Positions 30,393 through 42,774 of a stretch of DNA of 64,000 bases are shown here, piece after piece. How positions within the stretch are numbered: position 1 is the first letter of the stretch; each line of letters begins with the position of its first letter. Source of the stretch: Floccularia luteovirens (lineage: Eukaryota > Basidiomycota > Agaricomycetes > Agaricales > Squamanitaceae); contig VSJF01000008.1 in the NCBI GenBank assembly GCA_009739215.1, positions 124,001 through 188,000 of the forward strand. The letters are read 5' to 3'. The notes beneath the pieces are model-generated. The model was given only the letters and a program-made list of their open reading frames with translations, made no database searches and was not told the origin of the DNA. The translations under genes were made by a program, and so were the position numbers.

Positions 30393-32980
30393 ATGGCGCC
30401 CGAGTTTGGAGGGGGAGCTCGCTCAAGGCTTCCAACTGCAGTTCTACTTACTGCTGGTCTCTCAACAGTTGTTGCCGTTATAGTTTCTGCTATGTCAATT
30501 CTTCTCCAACTGAGGAACTACAGGCGACCAGCTTTACAAAGGTGAAATGCATTGACCAGACTATCCCTGAAACCAGTCTCTCATTGCTACAAATATTTAG
30601 GATGGTTATACGTATCATGGTCATGGTTCCAATATACGCAGTCTCGTCTCTTATCTCTCTTTTCTCAGTGGAGGCTGCCTTTGTAATTGATGCGATAAGA
30701 GATATATATGAGGTGAGCTCTGTTAATGGTTTAGGAACTGCGGTCCTTAGTATTCCGAAATTTGGCTCGTGTGCTGCACCTACTCGTCCTCTGGTCCTAT
30801 TTCTTGTTGCTCGACTGACACAGCTTACTAGGCTTTTGTTATTTATTGTTTCTTCGTGTTACTCCTGTCTTATCTAGGGGGCGAACGTTCATTGTTAATA
30901 TTGCTACACGGACGACCTCCTAAAGAGCCTGTATTCCCTATCAACATCTTCAAACATGAAATCGATGTTAGTGATCCATACACATTTTTATTCCTAAAGC
31001 GAGGGATATTTCGTATGTTATTATATCTTATTCTTCATTGAGCCATGCTAATATTTTATGGATCCATAGAATATGTACAAGTGAAACCTATATTAGCCGC
31101 AATGACACTCATCCTGAAAGCGCTAGGAAAGTACAATGATGGTAACTTCAGAGCTAACTCTGGTTATCTCTACATTAGTATTATCTACAACACTAGTATC
31201 TGCCTCAGTCTCTACTGCTTGGCAATGTTCTGGGTATGCGTCAATGATGATCTCAAACCGTTCAGGTATTTTGAATATATTTATTCACTATTTCTTCATC
31301 GTACTGAGGAGCAATTCCAGACCTGTTCCAAAGTTTCTTTGTGTAAAAGGAATTCTCTTCTTCTCATTCTGGCAATCAGTTGCAATATCCGTGCTGGTAG
31401 CTGCTGAGGTCATCACCAAACTAGGACCTTACACAGATCCAGAAGATGTTTCTGTCGGCCTTAACGACACCCTAATCTGTCTTGAAATGCCATTCTTCGC
31501 CATCGCTCACATGTACGCTTTTTCCTATAAAGATTATGTTAATTCGGACCATTCTTTCGTTGCCCGCATGCCAATGTACTATGCATTCCGCGACGCTTTT
31601 GGTATACTTGACGTGATCGAAGACTCTAGAGCTACATTACGTGGCGAGAGAATGGATTACCGCGAGTTTGAACCAGCTGAAGGTCTTATCCACCAGGGCG
31701 CTGGACGGGACAGGAGAATTCGTGCAGGACTAAGGTATAGCAAAGGTGGTCAACGCAAATATTGGCTTCCGAAAGCCACGAATGATACCCAACCTCATGG
31801 GAGAGCGGAGCGTCTGGTAAACAACGTTATTACCAAAATTGCCGGAGAAGACCAGGGAGAAGAGGTTCATGCGCCATTATTGACTCGAGATGCAGATGAT
31901 GTCGTACACCTAGCACCAGATATGCAAGAGTCTGAAGACGAAATGACTGTCTGGGAGGATCCTCACGGAGAAGGGGATAGGAATGAGGGCTATGAACTAC
32001 CATTCGGGGATTTGGACGAGAATGACGAGGAACTGTTTGCTTATAGTAAACAGTTTCTATTTGGTGATTATAACTATCCTTGCATCGACGTCAGCACAGA
32101 GTCTGCGCGTACCGTTATTTGGGATGAAGAAGAACGAGTTTTGCGCAATGAGAGAGGCGCTTGGTTCTCACCTATTCGAGGCGCCCAGGGTCAAGCGGCT
32201 TTGCGGCGACGGGAGGCTCCTGCATGGCAGGGTTATGGTGCTGTAAGCACTACACAGCCTGTTCATGGAAAATCACACCAGGACAGCGGGAGCAACGGGT
32301 TTGGGCACCACGTTACTAAAAAGGATGATAAACTTATCGATTACGAGCAAGACCGAATGGCTGACCCCCAGCCAAACGAAGTTTTGATGAAATGGACGAA
32401 AGCAAGCGGAAGTCGCGCAACAAAAGCTGTGTCCAAGTCACAATCCCCTCGGATTCGTACACTTTCCCGAACGTCGTCAAACAGTCCTTCACCGTCGGGA
32501 AGCCATAGCCGCCCTAATGCTGATCATCGTCACTCTTCCATATCTATTTCTAAAAGATCAAGCTCCCGTGCTTCTCCTGTGCTCCCACCAGATGCTGTCG
32601 ACTTGGTGGTTGAAGATTATGAGACAGAAGAAGAACGATCTCGAGGACGCCTGAAGATTGACACAGATGTGACTAGACCAGGACTACGCAAGGTGTACCG
32701 CCGTGGATTTGTTGCCGAAGCCGAACCTGGACAGTTGGAAGAGGGAGAGGTCGAAGTTGAGGAAGCTGAAGATAGAAGAATGGATGTTGGAGAGGAAATC
32801 ATAGATAATATCGAGGACAGACACTCACCTCATGGTACTAATAACGAGAACGACTCAGGAAAAGATGGATGGGGTCATGTTGGGGAGAATGTCGTAGCTA
32901 CAGCTGGGACACCCCCTCCTCATGCGCAGGTTTCTAGTCATAAATACGATATACCCGAAGATAATAATCCTTGGGCTTGA
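30393..32980 (+). CDS. DUF300 / TMEM184 / organic solute transporter alpha-like protein
   Basis: Seven-helix membrane protein of the OSTalpha/TMEM184 family, linked in fungi to vacuole or endomembrane function; the exact role is unsettled. The start MAPEFGGGARSRLPTAVLLT is followed by a first helix. After an intron comes the signature MVPIYAVSSLISLFSVEAA with DAIRDIYEAFVIYCF. Then come LLSYLGGERSLL, QYVQVKPILAAMTLILKALG, GYLYISIIYNTSICLSLYCL and KGILFFSFWQSVAISVLV. The membrane domain closes with EMPFFAIAHMYAFSYKDYV. A long cytosolic tail of about 450 residues is Ser/Arg- and Glu-rich, with probable phosphorylation and acidic segments, and ends DIPEDNNPWA. About six exons; the long final exon (from about 31319) is uninterrupted. 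It is convergent with the peroxiredoxin gene. No frame break. Confidence 0.85.
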
Positions 32981-33169
32981 ATCTGATACACTGCATTTGT
33001 TCGTTTCATGGCTTTTTTGGTTTACATTTGTATCTTTGTACTTGCCATACTCCACTTCATGTATTCCTGCATTGGTAGTGTTACCATCTTCAACCATTTG
33101 CAACAGTAATAACTACACATAAACAATCTCTACCTCTATCTTTATATTCAAAGTCTTTGCATATTCATC

Positions 33170-34012
33170 TTACAATTTGGCGAGAACAGCATCAACCCCG
33201 GAAACAGAGACCTCTGCACCAGATTCAACCTGTTGAAAATATTATCAGTCATGACGATTGTAGTTGTAGATTTCAGAAAAATGAGGACTTACGCCAATGT
33301 ATTTCACGACAAGGTCATCAATGATCAATGCAAAGCGGGCGGAACGAAGTCCACTAAGTCCTCGCGAAGATAGATCGATAACCAGACCCAACTTTGAAGC
33401 CCACTGGGCATTGAAGTCAGATAATGCCAAGATCTAAAAAAAGAAGATGGATATCAATAAAAATATTGCGATATAGACACTGGCATTGGATAGTTAAGAT
33501 ATACCTTAGTCCTTGACACCTTCGAACCTGGCCCACCCACTCATCACAAAAGGGTCATTGGAGGCAAGGACTGCAACAACGTCGAACACCTTTCGATTTG
33601 AGCTCGTCGTGTTTCTGGAGGTAAGGCGGTAGATGGTTCGAATGGCAAGTAGGCTGGGATAGTATGGATTAAATAAAATTGATGGAATTGATAAGACGTA
33701 TATTTTTCTTACAGTGAATGCTCCTGGGACGGAGAAGATAACGACTTTCTTGCCTTTGAGATCGTTTGTGGTCAAGGCAATAGCTACATATATCCAAAGA
33801 TTATTTTTTGAGCTACTGAATGGGTTAATAAAAAATTACTAAATCACTCACGCATACCACAGGTAAGCTTGCACACAGAATCATCACGATAAGCTCATTA
33901 CCACATATTAATCAATCACAAAAAAACTTACATGGTTTTCCTGCTCTGGTGTATAAGGAACATATTTGAACGTTCCTTCCGGAATTGTGTCTCCAACTTT
34001 GATAGTGGCCAT
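33170..34012 (-). CDS. Prx5-type (AhpE/PMP20-like) peroxiredoxin
   Basis: Thiol peroxidase reducing H2O2 and alkyl hydroperoxides; related fungal proteins are cytosolic, mitochondrial or peroxisomal. The start MATIKVGDTIPEGTFKYVPY is at 34012. A 16-nt micro-exon (LTCGM, near 33854) links to LKGKKVVIFSVPGAFT. The next exon holds the peroxidatic cysteine in PTCHSNHLPPYLQKHDELK. Then come DVVAVLASNDPFVMSGWARF, QWASKLGLVIDLSSRGLSG, FALIIDDLVVKYIGV and the C-terminal AVLAKL, stop at 33170. About 172 residues, normal for the family. The start follows from the conserved N-terminus. Extra bases at about 33584 (after KGV) and 33508 (GGAC-T-AAG, creating TAA) break the frame. Everything else is conserved, so a working gene is likely. 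Confidence 0.8.
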
Positions 34013-35393
34013 TAGATTTTGCTAGTTATCTCCAAGTGATAGATCGATAGCAGTTTGTGGTCACAACCTTGCTGATAAAACAATAGCATGTCTTGGGGAT
34101 TTTTACAGTAATTTATAGATTATGATTGCATGCGCAGCGGGACTCAGTAAAACGCGTGAGTAAGATACATCACGTGAACTGATTGCGAGCATGTTGGCAA
34201 GATCTATTTATAGTCACTGGATTATGTCGTTAACTCTATCCAACGAAAAGTTGCATTGGGGATATTAGATAAACCTCACTCCCCTTCACCTGGGTAAGGT
34301 TATACATATCAGAATTAGTGGATTAATTATATCAAGGGAGTAATGCGGAATTCCGAACCGGTCCTCAAAACTGTGATTTTCAAAAGTTGTCATTTGGAAA
34401 TGGAAACTGAGATTGAGTATGTGCGGTATCATTAAAGTGATTGCAGATGATGAGCTATAAACGCCGTGTGAATATCAGTCAAGTCATGTCAACAAAGTGT
34501 ATACCATACTTGATCGATTATTCAACCTTTGACATTCCGTGCCGCCCGATATATATACATAGGTTGGAATTAAGGCAAGGTCTCGACTCTTCTGCTCGCG
34601 AATAGTGAGCCTATCAATATCAGGGCCTTGGAAGTTTGTTTGGGGGCACTTTGGAGTTTTTGAAGAACGTTTGCCTTTCAAAAAAAATCAGAACTGTTGG
34701 CAGCTGTCAAAGTACTTACAGGATGCAAGCTGCCAATTGATCAACGTGTATCTCTATATCTGAAAATCATAACATTAATTTTGTCACCGCAAATCACCGC
34801 CAATCCTTTTCACCTATTATAGAACTTATTGACCAAGTTGGATCCCTTTCACCTGTCAAGTACCGGCTAGTAAACGCAGTTATAGTGAATTGCATTCTTT
34901 ATCTCATCATAACCCGCCATAATACATTGTTATCGGATTTGATCCCGTGATTACGGAATTCCGACCTGGACGGAGAATAACCAGTAGTACGCGAAACAAG
35001 AATTCTCATGTACACTCAACATTATTTGTTCATTGCGTTGATCAAAGAGGTCAGAACTCGGAGCAATTAGACCGATTTGTCACGAACCACAAGTTATAGA
35101 TCCGGGGAGTTGATGAAATCCAATTTGTCCAATCAATCCTGCATTGGATGGGGTGACGGGAAGCTATATATGTCATATCTTTCCTTTTAACTCGATCCTT
35201 GCGAACTGACGCACTCACTCTGAAACACTGAAACTGAATGGGTCATCAATCATTCCACCTACCAACGAAGGTACACACCGTCAGTTCGCGTGCCGATGAG
35301 TGAACTTTATTGGGTGATGCGGCGATTCAGAACATTTATATAAGATGGACAACCCATCTTTCCAATTTGGACTGCCTCTTTTCTCTTGATCAT
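34013..35393. other. Intergenic region
   Basis: About 1.4 kb with no exon I can support. A TATA-like stretch, TTATATAAG, ends at about 35344, roughly 50 bases before the proposed split start codon of the next gene. Confidence 0.4.
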
Positions 35394-35831
35394 ATGTGAG
35401 GTATCATCTTCAGCTCTACCTGGGAGCTTCACTGATCACCCGTGATTTCCCATCGTTACAATTTTTCAGGTCACAACTACCCGAAACACGTTTGGTTGTA
35501 AGCAACGATGGGGAGCAGTACCGCGTCGTTGACATTACTGGGGCGATAGATGGATCATGGATTCGTAAACGCATATATGCTAAAGTTCGTTGTCAACACA
35601 TTTTTGGGTGGATGTTTGACCAAACAATTTTTTTTTCTCCAGCTCTCTATCCCTAAACACATTCAACAGTCCTTCTCGATATACCCCTCCGAGATTGGCT
35701 GTTTCGCTCTTGCTGACGCTGTATCCGACCAAGCCCTGCTGAAACTCTGCTTCGAAAAGGGTGATGCCACCGGATCGTTGAAGTTTTTCGTTTCCGTTTC
35801 TCCGCATAGTCCAGTTGCACCATATATATAA
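35394..35831 (+). CDS. Orphan Ras-binding domain protein (Ste11/Byr2-type RBD without kinase)
   Basis: A short protein made almost only of a domain resembling the Ras-binding domain that precedes the kinase in fungal Ste11/Byr2 MAPKK kinases. Visible blocks are LVVSNDGEQYRVVDITG, then (across an intron, about 35585-35640) KLSIPKHIQQSFSIYPSEIG, and DATGSLKFFVSV before the stop at 35831. About 105 residues. There is no kinase domain within the window. The best start is a split ATG: AT at 35394-35395, a GTGAGG donor, and G at the acceptor near 35470, giving MSQLPETRLVV. Upstream in the spliced frame I see no other ATG. It could be a duplicated fragment of a MAPKKK gene or a small Ras-effector decoy; both are inference. 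Confidence 0.5.
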
Positions 35832-37914
35832 CTCTGCTTTAGCATCATTCTGTCAGGCAATCATAACGATTGGACAGATTTTGCAATGACACCACCTGTC
35901 AGCCATCGTAACCAGACTAATGGGATGTCATTCCTTGACACATATTTATTATTGTAAATCCTACTGTCTATGATACACATGTACGTTAGAAAATAGCTGG
36001 GTGTGTTGTAAAGTATGTAACTATATTGGAAACTATGGAATTAGAACCACTGTTTCTGCTTCCGATCATCCCCTTGGATGTAATGTGGTTGCGGACGTTC
36101 AAATGGAAATATGATTCCAGCAAAGGGTTCCGAATCCCAGCATGTACGTAGATGCATACACATCGGTTTAACTGCAAAACTCTAAACTGCGATAACATCT
36201 CCAACAAACGATGTCATTTGGAACATAGAGCGGTCTTACCCTTATTGGAGAACTTACAATCAGATGTTCCCTACTTGTGATCATCAGACTTTCCGATATC
36301 CTCTTTGTTGCTACAAATAGATAACGACGCGAGGCAAGCCAAAGCTATGTGGAATGTAGCACAGCCTTGGTATTTACTTCACACCTTTCAGGAATATCTG
36401 ATATATATAACTGAACCGAGTACCGTGGATACGTTGATGTTAACAAGGGGATTCGGCAATGTTGGGAAACCTGTGATTGGGATAAGCAGCCTTCAGGGTG
36501 GTTTATGGAGACTTTTCGAACGCGGGTTACCTCCCTTACGCGACTAGCTTGCCTTACAAGTTGTCAAGATCTGGAGCGTATGCCATGGACTTTGATTACC
36601 ATTAATATAGCTTTGTTCAAGCTGAGCTCATCTCAAAAGAATGAAGCTTGAGGTGAAAATTTGAGAGCCGAAATTAGAGGGAAAGTCGCGTCAAAAGTGT
36701 TTTGTAATCCCTCGGGTCTTCGAGGTTTTTTTTAAACCATGTGAACGAACCAAATAAAATGACACTGCCAAATCTCATGCAGGCAACAAAGATTTTGTTT
36801 CAGCACGTAAGAATCAAAAGTTGACTTTGCGGTCCATCCATGAGGCTTACTTCTGTAGACCTCTGATTAGACTTGAACAATAAGCCATATGGTGACGGCA
36901 CACCTGCATCTTTTTTTGTTGAAATGATCCTCATGTTGATTTAGATGAAACATCAGAACGTTGTGATGTACACTGTAGCTCGGCCTTGGAATATGATTAA
37001 TTGCAATGTATCCAAACTAATCGAACAATGAAAGGTTCCATCGTTAGTCGAGAAGAGCCGCTCCCCGAGGGGCCAAAAGAGAGCCATCTTACTTCTCAAC
37101 AAACGTCAGGAGGAACTAGATGGACTCTTCGCCAGCGCCAACCTTTGGCCATATGAATTTGAATGCAAACTTATCTGATATAATTGGAATAATTCTCGAA
37201 CGAGCGCTTAAAGTCAACCCATGTCGACTCACATGCTGCTAAACTGTGCTACTTATTAGATTTGAGCCCCCATTTGGTTTAGTAGCGGGTAGTTGGGCCG
37301 AACTTACCCCTCTATCACTTTGGTACATCATTATCGTTATTTTGCAGTCTGATTGTCGGATTAAATCTCTCTTGATTCACAACTAGAACTTAGGCCGAAT
37401 TCTACGGAAGTCACATGTAGCTGGAAATCCGCTCGATTAACTAACTTTCTACTTGCAAAATAACTCTCAAAGAATCATTCAGAGTCGTATAGACCGTTGT
37501 TACTTCGTAGGGTACAGCGAGGCTGGTGCAAAAGGAAGGGCAATGGAAAACCACTTTGTTCTGCAAAATTCCCACGCCTTGGAGATCTGCTCCTGGCAAA
37601 AAGATCGGTACCTACGATCCAAAGCCGTAGGAACTCCACAGTTCCTGATAAATCCAGCTAATATACAAGCCCAGGTTGCGGAAGTCAGTTCGTGTGCCTC
37701 CGGAACCTGATCATTCAGAAACTTTGAACACTAGGTAAGCTATGGTACCATCTGATTTTGAAAGACATACCCAGGTAACCGATTTTGAACCTCCTTATTA
37801 AGTAAAAAAAATCAGAGCGATGCTGAAAACTTCCTAAAGAAAGTGAGGTTACCAGCCCGTATTTTAAATTTAATTTATGGGATTGGATACATCGGAGGTT
37901 AGAGCTTGGCGCTT
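35832..37914. other. Gene-poor spacer
   Basis: About 2 kb without a supportable gene. An open frame at 36305-36547 is unrecognised. A segment near 37477-37530 encodes SRIDRCYFVGYSEAGAKG, reminiscent of the post-integrase region of Ty1/copia polyproteins, but the similarity covers only about 18 residues. Confidence 0.35.
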
Positions 37915-38150
37915 AGCATTAACAGCTTTTGCAACTTGTTCTCCAAGCGTAAAGTTAATGAGACGACACTCCCTGGTTTGGATATCAACACTTTGCAGGC
38001 TATTCACCACGTTGTAGGTATATAGGTTGGTTTGATTCCGGGTATTCAGGCCGCTTCTCTGGTACTCTCGATTAGGAGATCATCACGACACATAGAGACT
38101 CACAAGCTGTCCGGGTTGTTCATAGTCAATCTCGGTGGGCCTATCCTTGG
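37915..38150 (-). pseudogene. Third, most decayed copy of the catalase 3' exons
   Basis: Minus-strand reading gives PTEIDYEQPGQL, a donor, and then LNTRNQTNLYTYNVVNSL, VDIQTRECRLI and EQVAKAVNAK. These match the catalase end ([46 protein letters not shown]) with many changes. No upstream catalase sequence is present, so it cannot code for an enzyme. Confidence 0.7.
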
Positions 38151-38780
38151 AGTTGGTGAAATCTATATTCAGAAAGAGTCCTTTTCTTTTGCTTACTCAC
38201 ATCAGATAAAACACTTCATTATTCGAACACATTCCTCACAACGATAATGTGGGGTGAGAGAGCACATAAAATGAAAGGTTATATATATATAACCCAGCTC
38301 AGAGTCAAAATACAGCATAGTTTACAGGCCCAACAATCAGGTATGTAGTAAAGAAAAACGGATATGACCAATGAATCGAAACAATGAATTGAATGGTTGG
38401 TTAGTTACTGCTTATGCGTATTGCATCAGACTTGTGATAACTAACAGCCTATAAAGTAACATTAACAGCTTTTGCAACCTCCATTCCAAGTGTAGAGTTG
38501 ACGTGAGCAAGAATACGGCACATCCTAGTCTTGATGTCAACATTTGTTGCTTTCCCAAGAGTCTCTACTATATTGGATATGAGATTTGTTTGGTTCTGCG
38601 AGTTCAACCCAACCCACTGCAGAAAACGAAATGTTCAGCCGAGTATTCGTCATGAGGAACAATATCCGATAACTCACAAATTGTCTCGGTTGTTCAAAGT
38701 CGATTTCAGTGGATGTGCTGACATCCTTCACAGCTCCCCCAACCAATATAGTGTGATTGTCGTCGTTGTCTAGGCGTGGC
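38151..38780 (-). repeat. Second copy of catalase 3' exons plus downstream flank
   Basis: About 630 bases closely similar to 39894-40506. The unit contains the non-coding flank (38151-38448, including a TATATATATA stretch) and the two last catalase exons (38449 to about 38780). The catalase-like frame still reads [26 protein letters not shown] and, after the intron, [14 protein letters not shown] to VAKAVNVTL and a stop. Upstream of 38780 the similarity stops abruptly and another unrelated open frame (to 38944) runs into it, so the copy has no catalytic region. Confidence 0.75.
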
Positions 38781-39893
38781 CGACCCCACAACTGAATTTC
38801 GATTGCATGGCTGCCTGGCTTAGCGGCACATCGGAAGCAATAATAGCCCTTGCTTGGAAGTATGACATAATGGAAGCCAGATATTATTTCGAGTGAAATT
38901 CCAGCCCGTTCGTGCATTGAAGTTTGAGAAAATCCTCGCATCATTCAGACCCAGTTCAAGAGTCAAGCTCAAGCTCGGCTAAGCGTTTAGTATAGCAGGC
39001 AAAATGGATACACAAGTATATTTCAAAGGCCCTTCCGTGCTCGAGTTTGTTCTTTAGTTGTCAAGAGAAGTTGTTCGGAATGCATTTCGAAACGTGGTTG
39101 ATTTCGGGATGTCCAACTGCCATCAATATGGCCACCTTAGACAGTGACATCAAAATAATTGATAGCCGGAATGATTGGAGGAAAAATACAGAGAAAAGTT
39201 GGACAGTCACGTCAAGGCCTGGATATTCGGGCTGGTCGTTGTAGTCACTCCTAGTACATATATGTGAAACAGATGATCAAATTTGTAGCGGCAGAGTCTA
39301 TGAGCGATGGATGTTTAGATACCGCGTTGAGCTTTCAGGTCTGTAACCGTATTGTGTGACTGTGCAGACTGGGCTATTCCCACCTTCATGTCGCGGCTTG
39401 TGCATAGAAGGCCCTCTAGGTAGCTTGGGTACGGAAGCTAAGCACCAAAGGTCCAGTTAATGGCGCCCATCAGCTCCTCTCGGTGTCTCCGTTGAGCGAG
39501 GATCACGAGACAATGGGTAAATTTCAAGCATGGGCAGATACGTTTACCGAGGCTTGAAGTTGAATGAAATGCGACGAATTTCATGTCTGTTCGCGTACTC
39601 CACGGTCAATCAATCCTGTGATGTGGTTTCGGATACGATTTCTGGTTATGGCGTCCAAAAAGCCAACGTAAATCTGCCTGTGTACCTGAATCGATCATTA
39701 CAATTGCGTTGAAGTCACTGGATACCTCTGATACACCATAGATTGTGAATACTTCCAGTAAGCTTCATAACAAGTTAGTACAACCCGGATCGTATAGTGG
39801 CTTCGTATAGTAACTTAAGTACTCAAGTACTTGAACTCGGATCTTGATGAGGACATGAAATGGAGAACGTGAGATTTTTGACATGACCCTCAG

Positions 39894-40506
39894 AGTTGGT
39901 AATTATATGCTCAGAAAGAGCCTCCAGTTCTTTTCTTTTGCTCACTCACCTCAGATAAAATCACTTCATTTCGCCACAAAGACATGTCGTGTGAGAAAGC
40001 ACTCAAAATAAAAGCTTATATAGCCCAGCTAGGAGTCAAAATATAGTATAGTTTACAGGCCCAATAACCAACTATGTAGTGAAGAAAAACGGAAATGACA
40101 ACGAATCGAAAATAAAGAATCAAATGCTTGTAACTGCTTATGGATTACGCACTAGATTTGTGATGATTAACAGCCTATAGAGTAACTTTAACAGCTTTTG
40201 CAACCTCCATTCCGAGAGTAGAGTTGACGTGAGCAAGAATACGGCACATCCTAGTCTTGATGTCAACATTTGTTGCTTGCCCAAGACTCCCTACTATATT
40301 GGATATGAGATTTGTTTGGTTCTGCGAGTTCAGCCCAACCCACTGCAGAAAATGAAAAGTTCAGCCGAGTGTTCGTTATAAGGAACAATATCGGAAAACT
40401 CACGAATTGTCTCGGTTGTTCAAAGTCGATTTCAGCGGGGGTGCTGACATACTTCACGGCTCCCCCAACCCATATAGTGTGGTTGTCGTCGTTGTCTAGG
40501 CGTGGC
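39894..40506 (-). repeat. Catalase 3' end and downstream flank (parent copy of the repeat)
   Basis: This is the source unit of the repeat above: the last coding exons of the intact catalase gene (40175-40506) and about 280 bases of downstream flank. Identity with 38151-38780 is high by eye, with small indels. Confidence 0.7.
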
Positions 40507-42774
40507 GCAAGATTGATTGGATCTTGTGTGGACATGAAATTTGGACGACTTCCTTGATTGCTGAAAGCCATTGCTCCATCACGATCGAAGGATGCTGACA
40601 AAATTATGTAAGGGATGATGAAGCAACCTTTTATAAGCAATGCACTCACCGACTGGATTTAAGGGAGCGTTAACCTATAAGTCAAGAAGTCAAGCATTTT
40701 GGATCATTCTGGACTACGATTCAACTTACTGGGAGTTGTTTGCGATTAATACCAGTACGGTAGCGTTGAGCATCTGAAACATGTTGAATGAAGGTAAAGC
40801 TTCGACGTCATAGAGTTCATTACCTCCATATATAACTAAGCGAGCCTGGAGAATGGGATCTTCGGTTGGCTCAAGACCAGGGACCTGAAGCGCTGTTATA
40901 CAATATGCCACTTGGTAGACAAAAAATCCGTTACCAGTTGGCCGGGCTCGAATCCAATTTGTTCCACTTCTTGGAAGTAATTAGTCCTTTTCGGCGTGAT
41001 TAGTATTACATGGAGCCCATCACAACATATATACTCACGGGTTCTGGTTGAGTGTGATTCGGCCAATCTCTTGACGCGGAACAACTTCAGGGAGCCACTG
41101 TTTTGTTAGATCGAAAATGTTATCTACAATTGTCATTGTTAGTCCACTCGTATCTTCCATTAGTGATTACCAAATGCTTTACATTTGAACTTCTCGGCAT
41201 CAGCAGGCGACATGACTTGGAAATAAACAGTCCAAGAAGGGAAGTCTCCTTTCGCAATTGAATCATAAAGGTCGCGAATACTAAAGTCTGGGTCGGATCC
41301 AGCAATCCTTGCAGACTCGGATGAGTTTAGGTTGATGGCTCCTTGATTGCTGATAGCTGAAATTCTGTGAAAGAATTTTCGTCAAGCAGCTGACGACATG
41401 GGTGGTGTCGACTTACTTGATGTAATTCCATGAACCATCCTTTGCAATAGCTCGGAAAGTGTTCCCAGAAAATCCGTCCATATGTCTAACAAAAGCGTTA
41501 GTGGCCTCATCAACGATGGACTCGTTTACCAACCTAAAGCCAAATGGTGTGCCTACAAAGTACATCAACTTTCCGTATCATAGAGCTTACACAAAGAAGA
41601 TGTACCTAAATCTGACATTGACATCATTAATTGATGTATAGTTTCATTATTTGCTGAAACGAAATCTAATAATTGTTAGTACAGATTGTTTCTTCTCATG
41701 ATAACCTGATCTCATACCCCAGAAATCCTGGAAAAAATAAAATTTGTTCGTTATGAAATCCATATTACGTTTGTTAGGTAGGACGTACATTTGAGTTTGG
41801 AAGATTGGTCTTTTAGCAGATGAGTGCGAGTGTTTAACTTATAGGGCATGTTGACTTACAGAGGGATGGCGCTTCTGAGAATGGATCAGGTCTAGGAACA
41901 AGGAGTCAGCCAGCATTCGAGGGTTAGAGAAAATTGACGGACGTGGAAGTTTCGCAGGATCACGGATCCAGAAAATAGGACTGTTCAGGAAAACCTAAAG
42001 AAAGTTCATATATTATATTTCTTATACGAGAGACATATACATACCCAGTCGAGGATTCCTTCGTTTGTACGAATCCTAAAAGATCAAAGGGATAAAATTC
42101 AGCGTCGTTAGCAATAACATCGAGAACCATGAACGCACTTGAATCCTAGTCCACGAAGATCCCGAACAGAATCTGGTGATCCAAGGTTTCCCAAAATTGT
42201 AGAAAAGCGTGCAGTGAGTGGAGTCTTTTTGCCCATGTTCGAGAACAAGTCTGCTTGACTAAACTTTGCGCCGGTTTTTGTTGTAACCTCAAAGAATCCA
42301 TGAGCACCAGCACCTTTAGCATGGACCGTTCTTTCGGGCTATTTCGAAAGCGTATGTTATGAATACTAGTAGCACAATGAGTATTGAAGGTCACGTACCA
42401 CTCGTTCCCGTACAAAATGCGCAAAAGTCTCAAACTATACATGCGATCAGTTGGAGTGTTACGAGAAGATGTAAACAGGATGAAGATACCAAGTTAAAAT
42501 TCTGGAGCAAAAGGGGCCCAATATTTCCCAGTCTGTCGACTGCAAACGGGTTGAAATATCTATTCATTCCAATCAGCACATTGATAGTCTTGACTAGAAA
42601 CAATACGAACGAGACGCCTCCGGATGTCGTGAACGTTAAATCTTTAGCCGGTTTGGTGTCCGTTGACACCTGGACTTCAGGACCTTGAAAGATGTTGAAA
42701 GCTGGCTGAGCATCGGCAGCAGCAATGGACACTATGGTCGTAAGAATGGTAAGGACAATGGACGCGGCTATCAT
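40175..42774 (-). CDS. Secreted heme catalase
   Basis: Breaks down H2O2 to water and oxygen outside the cell. The start at 42774 opens a signal peptide ([16 protein letters not shown]). Many short exons follow. The distal heme side is present: [18 protein letters not shown] with the catalytic His, then [20 protein letters not shown] and, with the Asn, [16 protein letters not shown]. The proximal side reads [40 protein letters not shown] (Tyr ligand) and [14 protein letters not shown]. The C-terminal extension ends VAKAVKVTL with TAG at 40175-40177. Length is about 500 residues, in the small-subunit range. I found no disrupted catalytic residue and no frame break. The 3' end has been copied twice downstream. 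Confidence 0.88.

Noticed and set aside
36305..36547. 80-codon plus-strand ORF
   Set aside because: No recognisable motif and in a gene-poor spacer; not enough to call a gene.
39380..39500. Structured-looking GC-rich segment with AAGCTAAGCACC, faintly like 5S rRNA
   Set aside because: Does not match the 5S internal control region or length; no supporting secondary structure.
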